Origin: Pontiella sulfatireligans
Lineage (GTDB): Bacteria > Verrucomicrobiota > Kiritimatiellia > Kiritimatiellales > Pontiellaceae
Length of the DNA stretch: 64,000 bases
Direction: 5' to 3'
Assembly (NCBI RefSeq): GCF_900890705.1
Contig: NZ_CAAHFH010000001.1
Location: 992,001 to 1,056,000 of the forward strand
Positions 52,123 through 61,823 of this stretch are shown one piece after another (position 1 is the first letter of the stretch; each line of letters begins with the position of its first letter). The translations under genes and the position numbers were made by a program. The notes beneath the pieces are model-generated. The model was not told where the DNA came from, did not search any database, and saw only the letters and a list, made by a program, of their open reading frames with translations.

Positions 52123-54294
52123 CTACTTTCGCTTAATCAACACGAAGCCCTGATTCTTTCCGGGTTTCATAGTAACTTCCAACTCAAAGTGCGCTCCGGT
52201 TTCATAGTCTGAAACCACCAGATCAACACCTTCGGTTTTCGGCCGTTTCGAAGTCGGCCCCAATAGCGTGCCTTCCGCGATGGCCCGTCCGTTCTTCAAC
52301 AACCTCAGACCGGTAACCTCCATGGCCTCGCCTCTCTTTTTTTCCGAGAAAGAGACGCGGTAGATCCCGTTTTGATCCACCTTGCCCGTCACCTTGAATT
52401 TCATGACGGGCGCCACATTCTCTGCCGACCATTTGCCCACCAGCGCGCCGAGCTTGCGGTAGCGCGGCGCCAGTTTTTCCTCGAAATTAAACACCAGGCT
52501 GGTTCGTCGTTCATCCGCGCCAACCGTAACCGCCTTGAACGCCATCGTGTCTTTCACATTAATCGGGGCATTCAGCTCCACAGATGTAGCGGTAGGTTCC
52601 ATTCCGTTTAGTGTGTAATGAACCGAAGCGCCGCGCATAGGAGCGATCGCGGAAATGGAAAAAGTTCCCTCCTCATTTTGCTTCGTTTCAACCACCGGAA
52701 GCGGTGTTCGGTAGTTCCAGCCTGCTGCGTCATAGCGGTTATACTGCGTGGCCATCCGGCTGAAAAAATCATCCCAGACACGATCGTCTTGAGGGGTCCA
52801 GCAAACCTCTGCCAATGCCGCAAGACGCGGTAGTGTTAGATATTCCACATACGCCTCGGAATGCGCTGTTCCCTCTCCGGGTTTATCCATGAGCCCATTT
52901 GCAGGGTTAATGAGCTGATCGCTCCAAATGCAGCCTTCGGCTCCCTGAATATTTTTAATCGCGGCGCCTTTCAGCGCGGCGGGAACGGGATCCCAGTTAT
53001 AGGCATGGCGTAATGAAACCGGCGGAATCCAGGTTGCGGCGGGGGGCTCGCCGACGACATGACTTTCAGGCGCATCGAAATAGCAGTGACCCGTGAGGGC
53101 CATGACAACCGGATTCCCACGATTCGCTGCTTCTACAGCGGCTTTCGGGCGCCACCAGCTCATGATACCGGCCTCATCAGAAACCCCGCAGCCGAGAATT
53201 TCGTCCCAGCCCAGAATTTTTTTATGGTGTTGCTGAAGATATTTTTCGATCCGTTGGGTCATCCATCCCTGAAGCTCATGTTCGCCTTTAATGTTCAGTT
53301 CTTTGATTTTGGCCTGGCAATCCGGACACTTTTTCCATTGATCATATTTGGCTTCATCACCGCCGATGTGCACATATTTTCCAGGGAACAATTCACAGAC
53401 TTCATCCATGACATCTTCAAGAAATTCCCAGGTACTCTCCTTGCCCGCGCAATAAAGTTCTCTCGAAATAAAGTGGCGTGTCGGAATGGTCTGCTCTTTG
53501 TCGAAGCAGGCCAAATGAGGATAGGCGGCCATCACGGCCTGCGAATGCGCGGGAAGTTCAATTTCCGGCACGATCATGATATTACGATCCGCCGCGTATT
53601 GAACAATTTCCCGAATATCATCCTGTGTGTAAAAACCGCCATACCTCGATTCCCCTTTGCCGCGGAACCCACCGATGTCCGTCAGCTTTGGGTATTTCTT
53701 GATCTCAATTCGCCAGCCCGGATCATCGGTCAAATGCCAATGCAGTACGTTGGCCTTATGCATCGCCATCAGGTCGATATACCGCAGCACAAATTCCTTG
53801 CCGAAAAAACAGCGCGATACATCAAGCATCATACCGCGCCATTCAAACCGCGGCGTGTCGCGGATTTCCACCGTCGGCACGTTCCAAACCTTGGAAACCT
53901 TTTTGGCGGAATAAATTTCCGGAGGCAAGAGCTGAAGCAGGGTCTGCGCACCATAGAAGAGTCCCGCAGCGGTCGGTGCCTGAATGACAACGCGATCTGT
54001 GATGTTTAACCGATACCCTTCCTTACCCAGCGAAGCGTCTTTTCGAGTTTGCAGAACAATGGTGCCCTCTCCTCCCTGCCGGACCGGCCAGTCATAGCCC
54101 GTTGCAGGTCGGAGCATAGACGCCAATTGCTCGGCGGATGATTTTGCCGCAGTATCGACGTACGAGATGCCCGCATTCGGCTGAAGCGTAAGGATCTTGT
54201 CCGTCTCCTTCATCTCCAAGGGTTGGGGTATAACGGAAGGCGAAGCCCCCGCAGCCATAGTCATAAACACCAGCGATAAAATCATCCGTTTCAT
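52123..54294 (-). CDS. Secreted GH20 beta-N-acetylhexosaminidase
   Basis: This exo-enzyme removes terminal beta-linked N-acetylglucosamine or galactosamine by substrate-assisted catalysis. A signal peptide precedes the GH20b-type small domain (about 20-145). The catalytic barrel opens with FEWRGMMLDVSRCFFGKEFV and HWHLTDDPGWRIE. HIGGDEAKYDQW (about residues 309-320) holds the Asp-Glu pair that orients the acetamido group and gives the proton. A C-terminal domain of about 150 residues (from GTFSISAIAP) has the CHB_HEX-like pattern seen in many family members. The ATG at 54294 is preferred to the GTG at 54303, since GAGTGG lies before it. It suggests amino-sugar residues in the target glycan or in host glycans. 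Confidence 0.95.
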   Translation of the reverse strand: MKRMILSLVFMTMAAGASPSVIPQPLEMKETDKILTLQPNAGISYVDTAAKSSAEQLASMLRPATGYDWPVRQGGEGTIVLQTRKDASLGKEGYRLNITDRVVIQAPTAAGLFYGAQTLLQLLPPEIYSAKKVSKVWNVPTVEIRDTPRFEWRGMMLDVSRCFFGKEFVLRYIDLMAMHKANVLHWHLTDDPGWRIEIKKYPKLTDIGGFRGKGESRYGGFYTQDDIREIVQYAADRNIMIVPEIELPAHSQAVMAAYPHLACFDKEQTIPTRHFISRELYCAGKESTWEFLEDVMDEVCELFPGKYVHIGGDEAKYDQWKKCPDCQAKIKELNIKGEHELQGWMTQRIEKYLQQHHKKILGWDEILGCGVSDEAGIMSWWRPKAAVEAANRGNPVVMALTGHCYFDAPESHVVGEPPAATWIPPVSLRHAYNWDPVPAALKGAAIKNIQGAEGCIWSDQLINPANGLMDKPGEGTAHSEAYVEYLTLPRLAALAEVCWTPQDDRVWDDFFSRMATQYNRYDAAGWNYRTPLPVVETKQNEEGTFSISAIAPMRGASVHYTLNGMEPTATSVELNAPINVKDTMAFKAVTVGADERRTSLVFNFEEKLAPRYRKLGALVGKWSAENVAPVMKFKVTGKVDQNGIYRVSFSEKKRGEAMEVTGLRLLKNGRAIAEGTLLGPTSKRPKTEGVDLVVSDYETGAHFELEVTMKPGKNQGFVLIKRK
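53882..53896. repeat. Iterated palindrome, perfect copy
   Basis: TTCCAAACCTTGGAA in the GH20 gene, the same 15 bases as the copy at 50516. Confidence 0.75.
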
Positions 54295-54476
54295 ACAAGC
54301 CACTCTAGTTAGAAAAAATTCAACTCAGCGACAACCGACAGTGCACAACACGCAACGGCCCCGATGAGTATTTTTCCAATCTATTTTTCATGCCTCTTTT
54401 CTCTTGTACAACTAATCGACGATCCAAAGCCGATGCGGACACCTGACGTCTACTCCCAAAACGAGGTTAGGCGCAT

Positions 54477-57400
54477 TTATTTGATAACAGGCCGAACAAA
54501 GAGCCGAGACGGATCCAGCGAGACCCGATTCGTTACGGTATCAAGCTCCCCGGAATTCGTGGACATAACCTGATAACCGGCATTGCTCCATACGCCATCA
54601 ACCAGATCGTCCGTTGATTCCAGATAGTAGATGAGTGACGTGTCGTTGGTGCGCTTCGCATACACATAGACCAGATTCGTGCCGGACCATCCAAAGATTG
54701 GAAGGGTGCCCTTAATCTGGGGATTGGTGGGATTTCCGCCCCATCCATATTCATACAAGTTGTTCACGCCATCCCCATCGAAATCTTCAGTCAGAGCCCC
54801 GATATCCTGCCCCCATGATCCGGCCCAAAGGGATCGTAACATAATCGGATTCGTCTCCTCCGGAACTTCATAATAAACGTGTATTGAGGGACGGTCATCT
54901 TGAGATGCGGCCTCTTTGGAGTGGTAAGCGCTGGAACAACCGCTCCCGAAAGTATCCTCAATAAGCAGGCTCAACAGTCCGTCGCCGGTGCGTTCCGCTT
55001 CCAGTTGCGAGGTGATATCCAACTCGATCCATTCGCCGACACTGGAAACCAATGCTGAATCCAGCGCCAATCCCTGCTCCGGCTTGTTCGTCCAAACGAT
55101 ACCCGATTCTGTCCACGTATCGTCTTCAACAAAATATATATGGTGCCTGGTAGACGGTTTATTGATGCTCTGAACCTTCAATCGCAGTAGAGCCCGGGAC
55201 ACTTCACTACTGATGCCCGATACATCAAACTTCAGGTAGGTGTGATGGTTGTAGCCTGCAACACCGGTTTTAGTAGCCAGAGCCGGGTCGCTGCCAAAGT
55301 TTCCGGAGACCGGATCCCCGTCATGCACAGTGGCATCCGCTACCGGCGAGAGGTGATCGGCCGGAAGAGCGACCGGATCAATGTGATGCGCATCAAGCCC
55401 GTGAAAAATATAAAAATCATCAAACCAGGCATCCCCGTTGGAACCGGAACCCCCCGGACTCTTCAGCATCAAAGAGACCAAATCATTCGTTCCCTCCCTG
55501 TCAAAGAACGCCTTATTTACTGCAATTAGAAACTGATTACTTCCATCCGGCCTGATATAGGCACTGAAGGTGTCGTCCGCATTATCCACAACACACCACA
55601 CATCGTACCACTTCGCTTCGTCCAGAACCGTGTCGCCTATAAACGTCATATTCGAAGAGCCATCACTCGCAAGGTCCATGGTAAGCTGTGGATCCCCAAA
55701 AACCACGACCTGACTCTCGGCGATGATGATGCTGATATCGTTGAGATAAGCCCCCTTGGAATTGTCCGCGACTCCTTCACTATACAGGTTAAAAGCGGTA
55801 ATTTCTCCATCGAATCCGGGCGCGTAGCTGAGACCGGAAACGACCATCCCGTTCCAGTCGAGATCCCAAGTTGTTTGCCCAAAATTAATCTGAATGTTCT
55901 GAACCTTAACTGATGTTGAGTCCCAGTTTCCCGAAGTCATCTGGGCATCTGTTAGCGTTGATACGGCGCCCACGGTCGTGCCGTTCACCAAAAGTGACCC
56001 GTCGTTCTGCCAAATAATCCGTATGGCTTCAGCGGAGCTGCCGTCATGAAAAACATACATGAGATTTTTTCCATCACCCTGGCGGGACGTTCCCGTTTCG
56101 AAAGTCATGCTGCAACTGCGGTCGTCCGCCGACGCCACATCAACGGGCTGATCGAAGGTCAGTGTTGCGAAAAGGATTTCACCGGTATTTCCGTTGTTTC
56201 CATCATCCGCAAGAAAAGCCTGGTCATTCGCACCGCCAGTATCTGCCTGAATGCTGTAAACCGCCCCTCGGTCCAAGTTCAGCATCCAACTTCCGCCAAG
56301 CGTTGCAGCGGAAAGCTCAGTGGCTGTTGCGGTCGACAAGGACTCAAAATCGACTGCTATTTCGGATGCGCTCGATGCCGGTTCGGTGATGATGATGCTG
56401 ATATCGTTGAGATAAGCCCCCTTGGAATTGTCCCCGGCTCCTTCACTATACAAGTTAAACGCAGTGATTTCTCCATCGAATCCGGGCGCGTAGCTGAGGC
56501 CGGAAAAAGCCGCGCCGTTCCAATCGAGATCCCAAGAGGTTTGTCCGAATACAAGTTGGATGTGCTGAACCTTATCTGATGTTGAGTCCCAGTTTCCCGA
56601 AGTCATCTGGGCATCTGTTAGCGTTGATACGGTGCCCACGGTCGTGCCGTTCACCAACAGTGAGCCGTCGTTCTGCCAAATAATTCGTATGGCTTCAGCG
56701 GAGCTGCCGTCATGAAAAACATACATGATATTTTTTCCAACATTCTTGCGGGACGTTCCCGTTTCGAAAGTCATGCTGCAACTGCGGTCGGGCGCTGACA
56801 CAACATCCATAGAGGTGTCGAAGGCCAATGTTGCGAAAAGGATTTCACCGGCATTCCCGTCGTTTCCATCATCCGCCAGAAAGGCCCGGTCATTCGCACC
56901 GCCATTATCTGCCTGAATGCTGTAAACCGCCCCTCGGTCCAAGTTCAGCGTCCAGCTTCCGCCAATCGTTGCAGCGGAAAGCTCGGCCTCTGTCGCCGAC
57001 GATATTGAATCAAAATCGATTGCTATTTCGGATGCGCTCGATGCCGGTTCGGTGATGATGATGCTGATATCGTTGAGATAAGCCCCCTTGGAATTGTCCC
57101 CGGCTCCTTCACTATACAAGTTAAACGCAGTGATTTCTCCATCGAATCCGGGCGCGTAGCTGAGGCCGGAAAAAGCCGCGCCGTTCCAATCGAGATCCCA
57201 AGAGGTTTGTCCGAATACAAGTTGGATGTGCTGAACCTTATCTGATGTTGAGTCCCAGTTTCCCGAAGTCATCTGGGCATCTGTTAGCGTTGATACGGTG
57301 CCCACGGTCGTGCCGTTCACCAACAGTGAGCCGTCGTTCTGCCAAATAATTCGTATGGCTTCAGCGGAGCTGCCGTCATGAAAAACATACATGATATTTT

Positions 57401-59570
57401 TTCCAACATTCTTGCGGGACGTTCCCGTTTCGAAAGTCATGCTGCAACTGCGGTCGGGCGCTGACACAACATCCATAGAGGTGTCGAAGGCCAATGTTGC
57501 GAAAAGGATTTCACCGGCATTCCCGTCGTTTCCATCATCCGCCAGAAAGGCCCGGTCATTCGCACCGCCATTATCTGCCTGAATGCTGTAAACCGCCCCT
57601 CGGTCCAAGTTCAGCGTCCAGCTTCCGCCAATCGTTGCAGCGGAAAGCTCGGCCTCTGTCGCCGACGATATTGAATCAAAATCGATTGCTATTTCTGATG
57701 CGCCAGATCCCGGTTCAGTGTCTGAACCCGAAGCCTGCTCAATCAGTGCAGTCCGAACCAGAAGGTTGGATTCCCCCGGCTCTACCGGCATACCGCGCAT
57801 GCGGAAAAACAGGGTGCTGGTGGTATCGTTGGTGATGCGCAATGCGCTGGCATTCAAGGATACATCAGCATCTGTTCCCTGATTGAAAAACAGCACCTGA
57901 TTGGAAGGGTCATTCGGTTCCTGACTCACAACAAATTCATCGGCGGAAGTGGTGTTGCCCCCCCAATCACCCTGCCCGCTGATCGCAGCCCCCAAAGAAC
58001 GCGACTCAAAATCCTCAAGTAAGTTATAGGCGTCTTTCGGCGGGAGCGGAGGCACAGGTGCCGGCAGCGGACCGGGCTCGGGAAGCAGATCCACAAAATC
58101 AGCACCGATGGCATGGAACCCGTCAACAGTCTGCGCGCGGAGCTCCACCAGCTTCGTACTGAATTCCGCGGTGAAAGCCAGATTCGTCAATTCCTCCGGA
58201 TCGGTCTGCAAATCATAGAGTTCTTCCATATGATTGTCGGCCATGTAGCGTGTGTATTTGTATCGGCCGTCGTGTGTCATAATCCAGTACGGGGTTCCCG
58301 CCGGAGAATTCTGGTTCCAGTCCAGGTTGCTCCAATCCTCATCAGCCAAACGCTCTTCAATCGCCTCCGAGCCATAGGTGTTTTCCGTGAATATTTGAAC
58401 CATCGGATCGTCCGACCAGGTCTCATCGTGCTCCGGCTGCACCAGCAGTTGCGAGAAATCGCGTCCATCCATCGGAATAACCGGTTCAACCTCCGCCAAG
58501 GTATGAATGGTGCGAACAATATCCGGACCATTGACCGGATGATTGCACCACGCATTGGTAGCGAAACGATCGGGAGCATAGAAAATTAACGGACTACGTA
58601 AGGCAGCCTCATACGGGAACCGCTTATCTATCAGACCATGATTCCCCCAAGCATACCCTTGATCGGCACTAAAAATGATAATGGTGTTTTCCAACTGCCC
58701 GCTGGCCTGCAGCGCAGCGAAAATCTGGCCTACGCTTTCGTCGATCGCCGCCACCGCTTCGGTATACTGCTTCACCGCCAGATCAAACGGTTGCGTGCCC
58801 GTGTATGGAACCCCGTTCTGGTCGCTCCACCGAGTAAACGTATTGATATAATCCGGCTTGCCGGGGCGCGGCCCATAAATATCGGCGGGAACCGGAGTTT
58901 GCTCCGCATCGGTAAGTGTTCCGATATGGCGATCCGCCGGCGTATAGGGCCCATGCACGGCACCATAGCAAAGCCACATTAACCAGGGCTTGGTGGCACC
59001 TTCCTGCTCTTCAAGGAACTGGAGCGTATAATCCGTGTAGCGGTCGGTGCTGTAGCCGCCCAGTTCAACCGGATCGGCACCGTCGATCATGACGAACTGG
59101 TCATAGTAATAGCCGCCGGCCGCCCCGTCAGGAGCACCATGATCCCAGACCACGGACCAATCCCAGGCCGTCCCGTGCTGGTGGGCTTCTGCGCCAGCTC
59201 CCCAATGCCACTTACCAATCATTGCCGTCGTATAGCCGGCAGCTCTGAAATCCTGAGGCCAGTAGCGGGTCGTGCCACTCTCCACATGGATCTGCAAGCG
59301 GCCCGTCAACATCGACGCGCGCGACGGCACACACCGGGCACCCACATACGCATTTTCAAAACTGACCCCGTTTTCAGCCAGATTGTCGATATTCGGTGTG
59401 TTTGCATATGGGTATGACCCCGGATACGCGCTGACCGTCCGGGGACTGTGATCATCCGAAAAGAGATATAGAATATTGGGTCTCTCCGCAGCGGCACTCA
59501 CCGTCATAACCATCAACGGTATTACGATGACATAACCTAAGAGCTTTTTGATTGTGTTTTTCTTTTTCAT
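54477..59570 (-). CDS. Giant secreted S1 sulfatase with triple 222-residue repeat and DNRLRE domain
   Basis: This is a 1697-residue protein, about three times the usual sulfatase length. After the signal peptide the S1 sulfatase fills about 30-500: ILYLFSDDHSPRTVSAYPG, CVPSR (Cys80), GKWHWG and FSADQGYAWGNHGLIDKRFPYEAALRSPL. A beta-rich segment (about 525-620) leads into three tandem repeats (about 625-846, 847-1068, 1069-1286), the first two identical in protein. Another beta domain, a DNRLRE/CBM96-type domain (about 1395-1560; TYLKFDVSGISSEVSRALLRLKV), the calcium motif DFDGDGVNNLYEYGWGGNP and an end LFVRPVIK complete it. The repeats are probably binding modules that keep the enzyme on insoluble or gel-like substrate. 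Confidence 0.9.
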   Translation of the reverse strand: MKKKNTIKKLLGYVIVIPLMVMTVSAAAERPNILYLFSDDHSPRTVSAYPGSYPYANTPNIDNLAENGVSFENAYVGARCVPSRASMLTGRLQIHVESGTTRYWPQDFRAAGYTTAMIGKWHWGAGAEAHQHGTAWDWSVVWDHGAPDGAAGGYYYDQFVMIDGADPVELGGYSTDRYTDYTLQFLEEQEGATKPWLMWLCYGAVHGPYTPADRHIGTLTDAEQTPVPADIYGPRPGKPDYINTFTRWSDQNGVPYTGTQPFDLAVKQYTEAVAAIDESVGQIFAALQASGQLENTIIIFSADQGYAWGNHGLIDKRFPYEAALRSPLIFYAPDRFATNAWCNHPVNGPDIVRTIHTLAEVEPVIPMDGRDFSQLLVQPEHDETWSDDPMVQIFTENTYGSEAIEERLADEDWSNLDWNQNSPAGTPYWIMTHDGRYKYTRYMADNHMEELYDLQTDPEELTNLAFTAEFSTKLVELRAQTVDGFHAIGADFVDLLPEPGPLPAPVPPLPPKDAYNLLEDFESRSLGAAISGQGDWGGNTTSADEFVVSQEPNDPSNQVLFFNQGTDADVSLNASALRITNDTTSTLFFRMRGMPVEPGESNLLVRTALIEQASGSDTEPGSGASEIAIDFDSISSATEAELSAATIGGSWTLNLDRGAVYSIQADNGGANDRAFLADDGNDGNAGEILFATLAFDTSMDVVSAPDRSCSMTFETGTSRKNVGKNIMYVFHDGSSAEAIRIIWQNDGSLLVNGTTVGTVSTLTDAQMTSGNWDSTSDKVQHIQLVFGQTSWDLDWNGAAFSGLSYAPGFDGEITAFNLYSEGAGDNSKGAYLNDISIIITEPASSASEIAIDFDSISSATEAELSAATIGGSWTLNLDRGAVYSIQADNGGANDRAFLADDGNDGNAGEILFATLAFDTSMDVVSAPDRSCSMTFETGTSRKNVGKNIMYVFHDGSSAEAIRIIWQNDGSLLVNGTTVGTVSTLTDAQMTSGNWDSTSDKVQHIQLVFGQTSWDLDWNGAAFSGLSYAPGFDGEITAFNLYSEGAGDNSKGAYLNDISIIITEPASSASEIAVDFESLSTATATELSAATLGGSWMLNLDRGAVYSIQADTGGANDQAFLADDGNNGNTGEILFATLTFDQPVDVASADDRSCSMTFETGTSRQGDGKNLMYVFHDGSSAEAIRIIWQNDGSLLVNGTTVGAVSTLTDAQMTSGNWDSTSVKVQNIQINFGQTTWDLDWNGMVVSGLSYAPGFDGEITAFNLYSEGVADNSKGAYLNDISIIIAESQVVVFGDPQLTMDLASDGSSNMTFIGDTVLDEAKWYDVWCVVDNADDTFSAYIRPDGSNQFLIAVNKAFFDREGTNDLVSLMLKSPGGSGSNGDAWFDDFYIFHGLDAHHIDPVALPADHLSPVADATVHDGDPVSGNFGSDPALATKTGVAGYNHHTYLKFDVSGISSEVSRALLRLKVQSINKPSTRHHIYFVEDDTWTESGIVWTNKPEQGLALDSALVSSVGEWIELDITSQLEAERTGDGLLSLLIEDTFGSGCSSAYHSKEAASQDDRPSIHVYYEVPEETNPIMLRSLWAGSWGQDIGALTEDFDGDGVNNLYEYGWGGNPTNPQIKGTLPIFGWSGTNLVYVYAKRTNDTSLIYYLESTDDLVDGVWSNAGYQVMSTNSGELDTVTNRVSLDPSRLFVRPVIK
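55712..57696 (-). repeat. Three tandem 666-bp repeats inside the giant sulfatase gene
   Basis: Copies lie at about 57031-57696, 56365-57030 and 55712-56364. The first two are identical over all the stretches I compared, including the whole encoded protein repeat. The third is clearly diverged. The 666-base period is 222 codons, so frame is kept. The identity points to very recent duplication or gene conversion, and makes assembly collapse or expansion possible. Confidence 0.92.
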
Positions 59571-59834
59571 ATTTAAATCCTAACTGATTGATGAGAGCTC
59601 GTCTTTCAGGCGGCTATAAGAAAGTCCAAAAGAGTGATTCTGGTACAAACGGAGAGCATATCGACCCAAAGTAGGCACGCATCACCATCCGAATCTGATG
59701 GAGACGTAAAGTTTTATGATTCTTGGACACATCTTTTTTTACGGGGCTAGCTGATTCTATCATGTTCACGAATTGATGGATTAGGCGATAGAACAGTTTC
59801 CCTCTGTCTGTGTTTACATAATCTTCATATGCTG

Positions 59835-61823
59835 CTATTTTTCAATCTCTACTATCATGCAATGCCCACCGCCCGGAGCCAGCCGAGCAGTGATGCGATC
59901 GCCTTTCTTCAGCGAAATGTTCCGAACCCGATAGCTTTCCTTGTTCGTCTTGAAATGAGTCTTCTCGGTATCTTCGAAGAGGGTCGCCGTATACGCCGTG
60001 CCCTCTTCCAGAAAGTTAAGATCGATCAGCAGCTCGGCACCCGTTTCATCGCAGCAGGAAGCAATGTACCAGGTGCGGCCGGAACGGCGCGCGGTGGTGA
60101 TGTGTTGACCAATCTCGCCGTTGAGAATTCGGGTTTCATCCCACGTCATCGGAAGCCGGGCGATAAATTCGAACAGATCGGCCTTGCTTTCGTAGGACTC
60201 CGGCGTGTCCGGTAGATAGGCCAATCCGGAAAAGGTGATCAGCACACGGGCCGCTTCGGCTACGACCGTGGAATTGATGGGTCTGAAAACCTTCGGACGC
60301 TCTTTTTCCAGATCGGTCAGGGTCATAAAGCCATTGCACATGTCCAGCGGCCCGGCCAGCATATTGCAGAACACCGTGGTACAGAAGGTTTCCGGCGTGA
60401 ACGAGCTCCTGGCATCAGCCTGGGCGTGGCAGAACTCACGGGTCACATAATTCGGATAGGTGCGTTCATCGCCCGAGGGCGGCACGGGCCCATCGTGGAA
60501 ATCGCAGAGCAACTGGTTTTCCGCACACTGCCGCACAATCTCGCGAGTAGTCAGCACCTTGTCCTGGCCGTTGCGTTTCATGAATCCGTATTTAATGCCC
60601 GCCGCGCCCCACTCGTGATAGGTGGCCAGTGTCTTGTCAAAATCATAATTATTGCGGGCGACGTCGTTGATATAGAGAATTACGCCCACGTTGTGCGCCT
60701 TGCCATATTGAATAAGGGCGGGCACATCAATGGAATCGTCCCCGTTTTCCGGTGCAGGCTTCGTGCCCATCTTCGGGCTGTTCGGATTCGGCTGATAAAC
60801 GATGTAGTCACGACTGGTCATCGGATCCGATTTGGCATCGAACTCATGCCCATACCAGTTGGCATCGAGCACGAGGTATTCGATCCCGTGCTTCGATGCA
60901 AAATCGATCATACGCCGCCAGGAGGCCATATCCAAATTGTAGACAAAGCCATCGTCGCCCTTTCCACCCCACGCGCGCCAGTCCCACATAGCCAGCCCTG
61001 GCTTCACCCACGAACTGTCTTTCAGCACATTGGGCGGGTTCAGGTTAAGCATCACATTTCCTGTGAGCAGGTCGCCGGGAGTCTGCCCCAACAAAACCAC
61101 GCGCCACGAGGTTTCTGCCGGAAGGGCCAGTTCGCCGCCCTTCTCATTTTTATTGTGGAAGGCAAACTGAAACTCGGTCGGCCCAATCCGCTTCGGTTGG
61201 CTGAATGCGTGGTCAAAGATCGCCGCTTCCAAAACCGATGCGTAGCAATCATCAGCCACCCGAACGGTAAGTGGAAACTGGCTCCCCTTATATTCGCTCA
61301 ACTTAACCGGGCCTATATTGGGGCGCTCGCCGTTGGCACTCCAGCACGTGTAGTCGCCCGTAAATGCAAAACGGGTTTCGTCGGCTTCTAGTTGAACGTT
61401 TCCTTCGCCGTGCAGCCGGTAGCGAATCGCCACTCCGGCATCGTAGGCTCGCACAACAATGTCGAGCCGCCGCTTCGCGCCCTGCTTTTCCAAAAGCTTC
61501 CACGTAAGTTCGTTGTAATGGTCGCGCACCTCAGAGCAACGGCCCCACACGGGCTTCCAAATACTGTCTGCCGAGGCCGTCTCCGCGCCCAGCACCTCAA
61601 AACCGCCTTGCCATGCCTCGCCGAGCAATAGCCCCAACCGGGAGGACTTCAATACCTTATGCCCATTATAATCCAGTTCCCACTGTGGCTGCCCCTTTGC
61701 CAGCGACAGCAATACCGAAGCCTTCTTCTCCGGAGATTCCAGCGTAATGGGTTTGGCAAACCCGGTATTCGAAAAGGCCAACCAAATGCTGGCTCCGAAT
61801 AATACGATTACATGTTTTGGCAT
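59835..61823 (-). CDS. Secreted GH97 family glycoside hydrolase
   Basis: This 662-residue protein has a signal peptide and the GH97 plan: an N-terminal beta-super-sandwich (VRAYDAGVAIRYRL, YTCWSANGERPNIGP), a (beta/alpha)8 barrel (KPGLAMWDWRAWGG, YLVLDANWYG, AAGIKYGFMKR, LLCDFHDGPVPPSG, RTYPNYVTREF) and a C-terminal beta domain. Known members are alpha-glucosidases (inverting) or alpha-galactosidases (retaining). The Asp nucleophile position of retaining members (IKxDFM) is Gly here, and the HEATRPTG glutamate of inverting members is HDGPVPPSG. It may therefore form a separate subgroup. Its ATG overlaps the stop of the upstream sulfatase (TAATG at 61823), with AAAAGGA inside that gene, so the two are translationally coupled. 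Confidence 0.9.
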   Translation of the reverse strand: MPKHVIVLFGASIWLAFSNTGFAKPITLESPEKKASVLLSLAKGQPQWELDYNGHKVLKSSRLGLLLGEAWQGGFEVLGAETASADSIWKPVWGRCSEVRDHYNELTWKLLEKQGAKRRLDIVVRAYDAGVAIRYRLHGEGNVQLEADETRFAFTGDYTCWSANGERPNIGPVKLSEYKGSQFPLTVRVADDCYASVLEAAIFDHAFSQPKRIGPTEFQFAFHNKNEKGGELALPAETSWRVVLLGQTPGDLLTGNVMLNLNPPNVLKDSSWVKPGLAMWDWRAWGGKGDDGFVYNLDMASWRRMIDFASKHGIEYLVLDANWYGHEFDAKSDPMTSRDYIVYQPNPNSPKMGTKPAPENGDDSIDVPALIQYGKAHNVGVILYINDVARNNYDFDKTLATYHEWGAAGIKYGFMKRNGQDKVLTTREIVRQCAENQLLCDFHDGPVPPSGDERTYPNYVTREFCHAQADARSSFTPETFCTTVFCNMLAGPLDMCNGFMTLTDLEKERPKVFRPINSTVVAEAARVLITFSGLAYLPDTPESYESKADLFEFIARLPMTWDETRILNGEIGQHITTARRSGRTWYIASCCDETGAELLIDLNFLEEGTAYTATLFEDTEKTHFKTNKESYRVRNISLKKGDRITARLAPGGGHCMIVEIEK

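Noticed and set aside
55712..57696. CRISPR-like repeat array
   Set aside because: Three in-frame 666-bp units inside a gene are domain repeats; there are no short repeats with unique spacers anywhere in the window.
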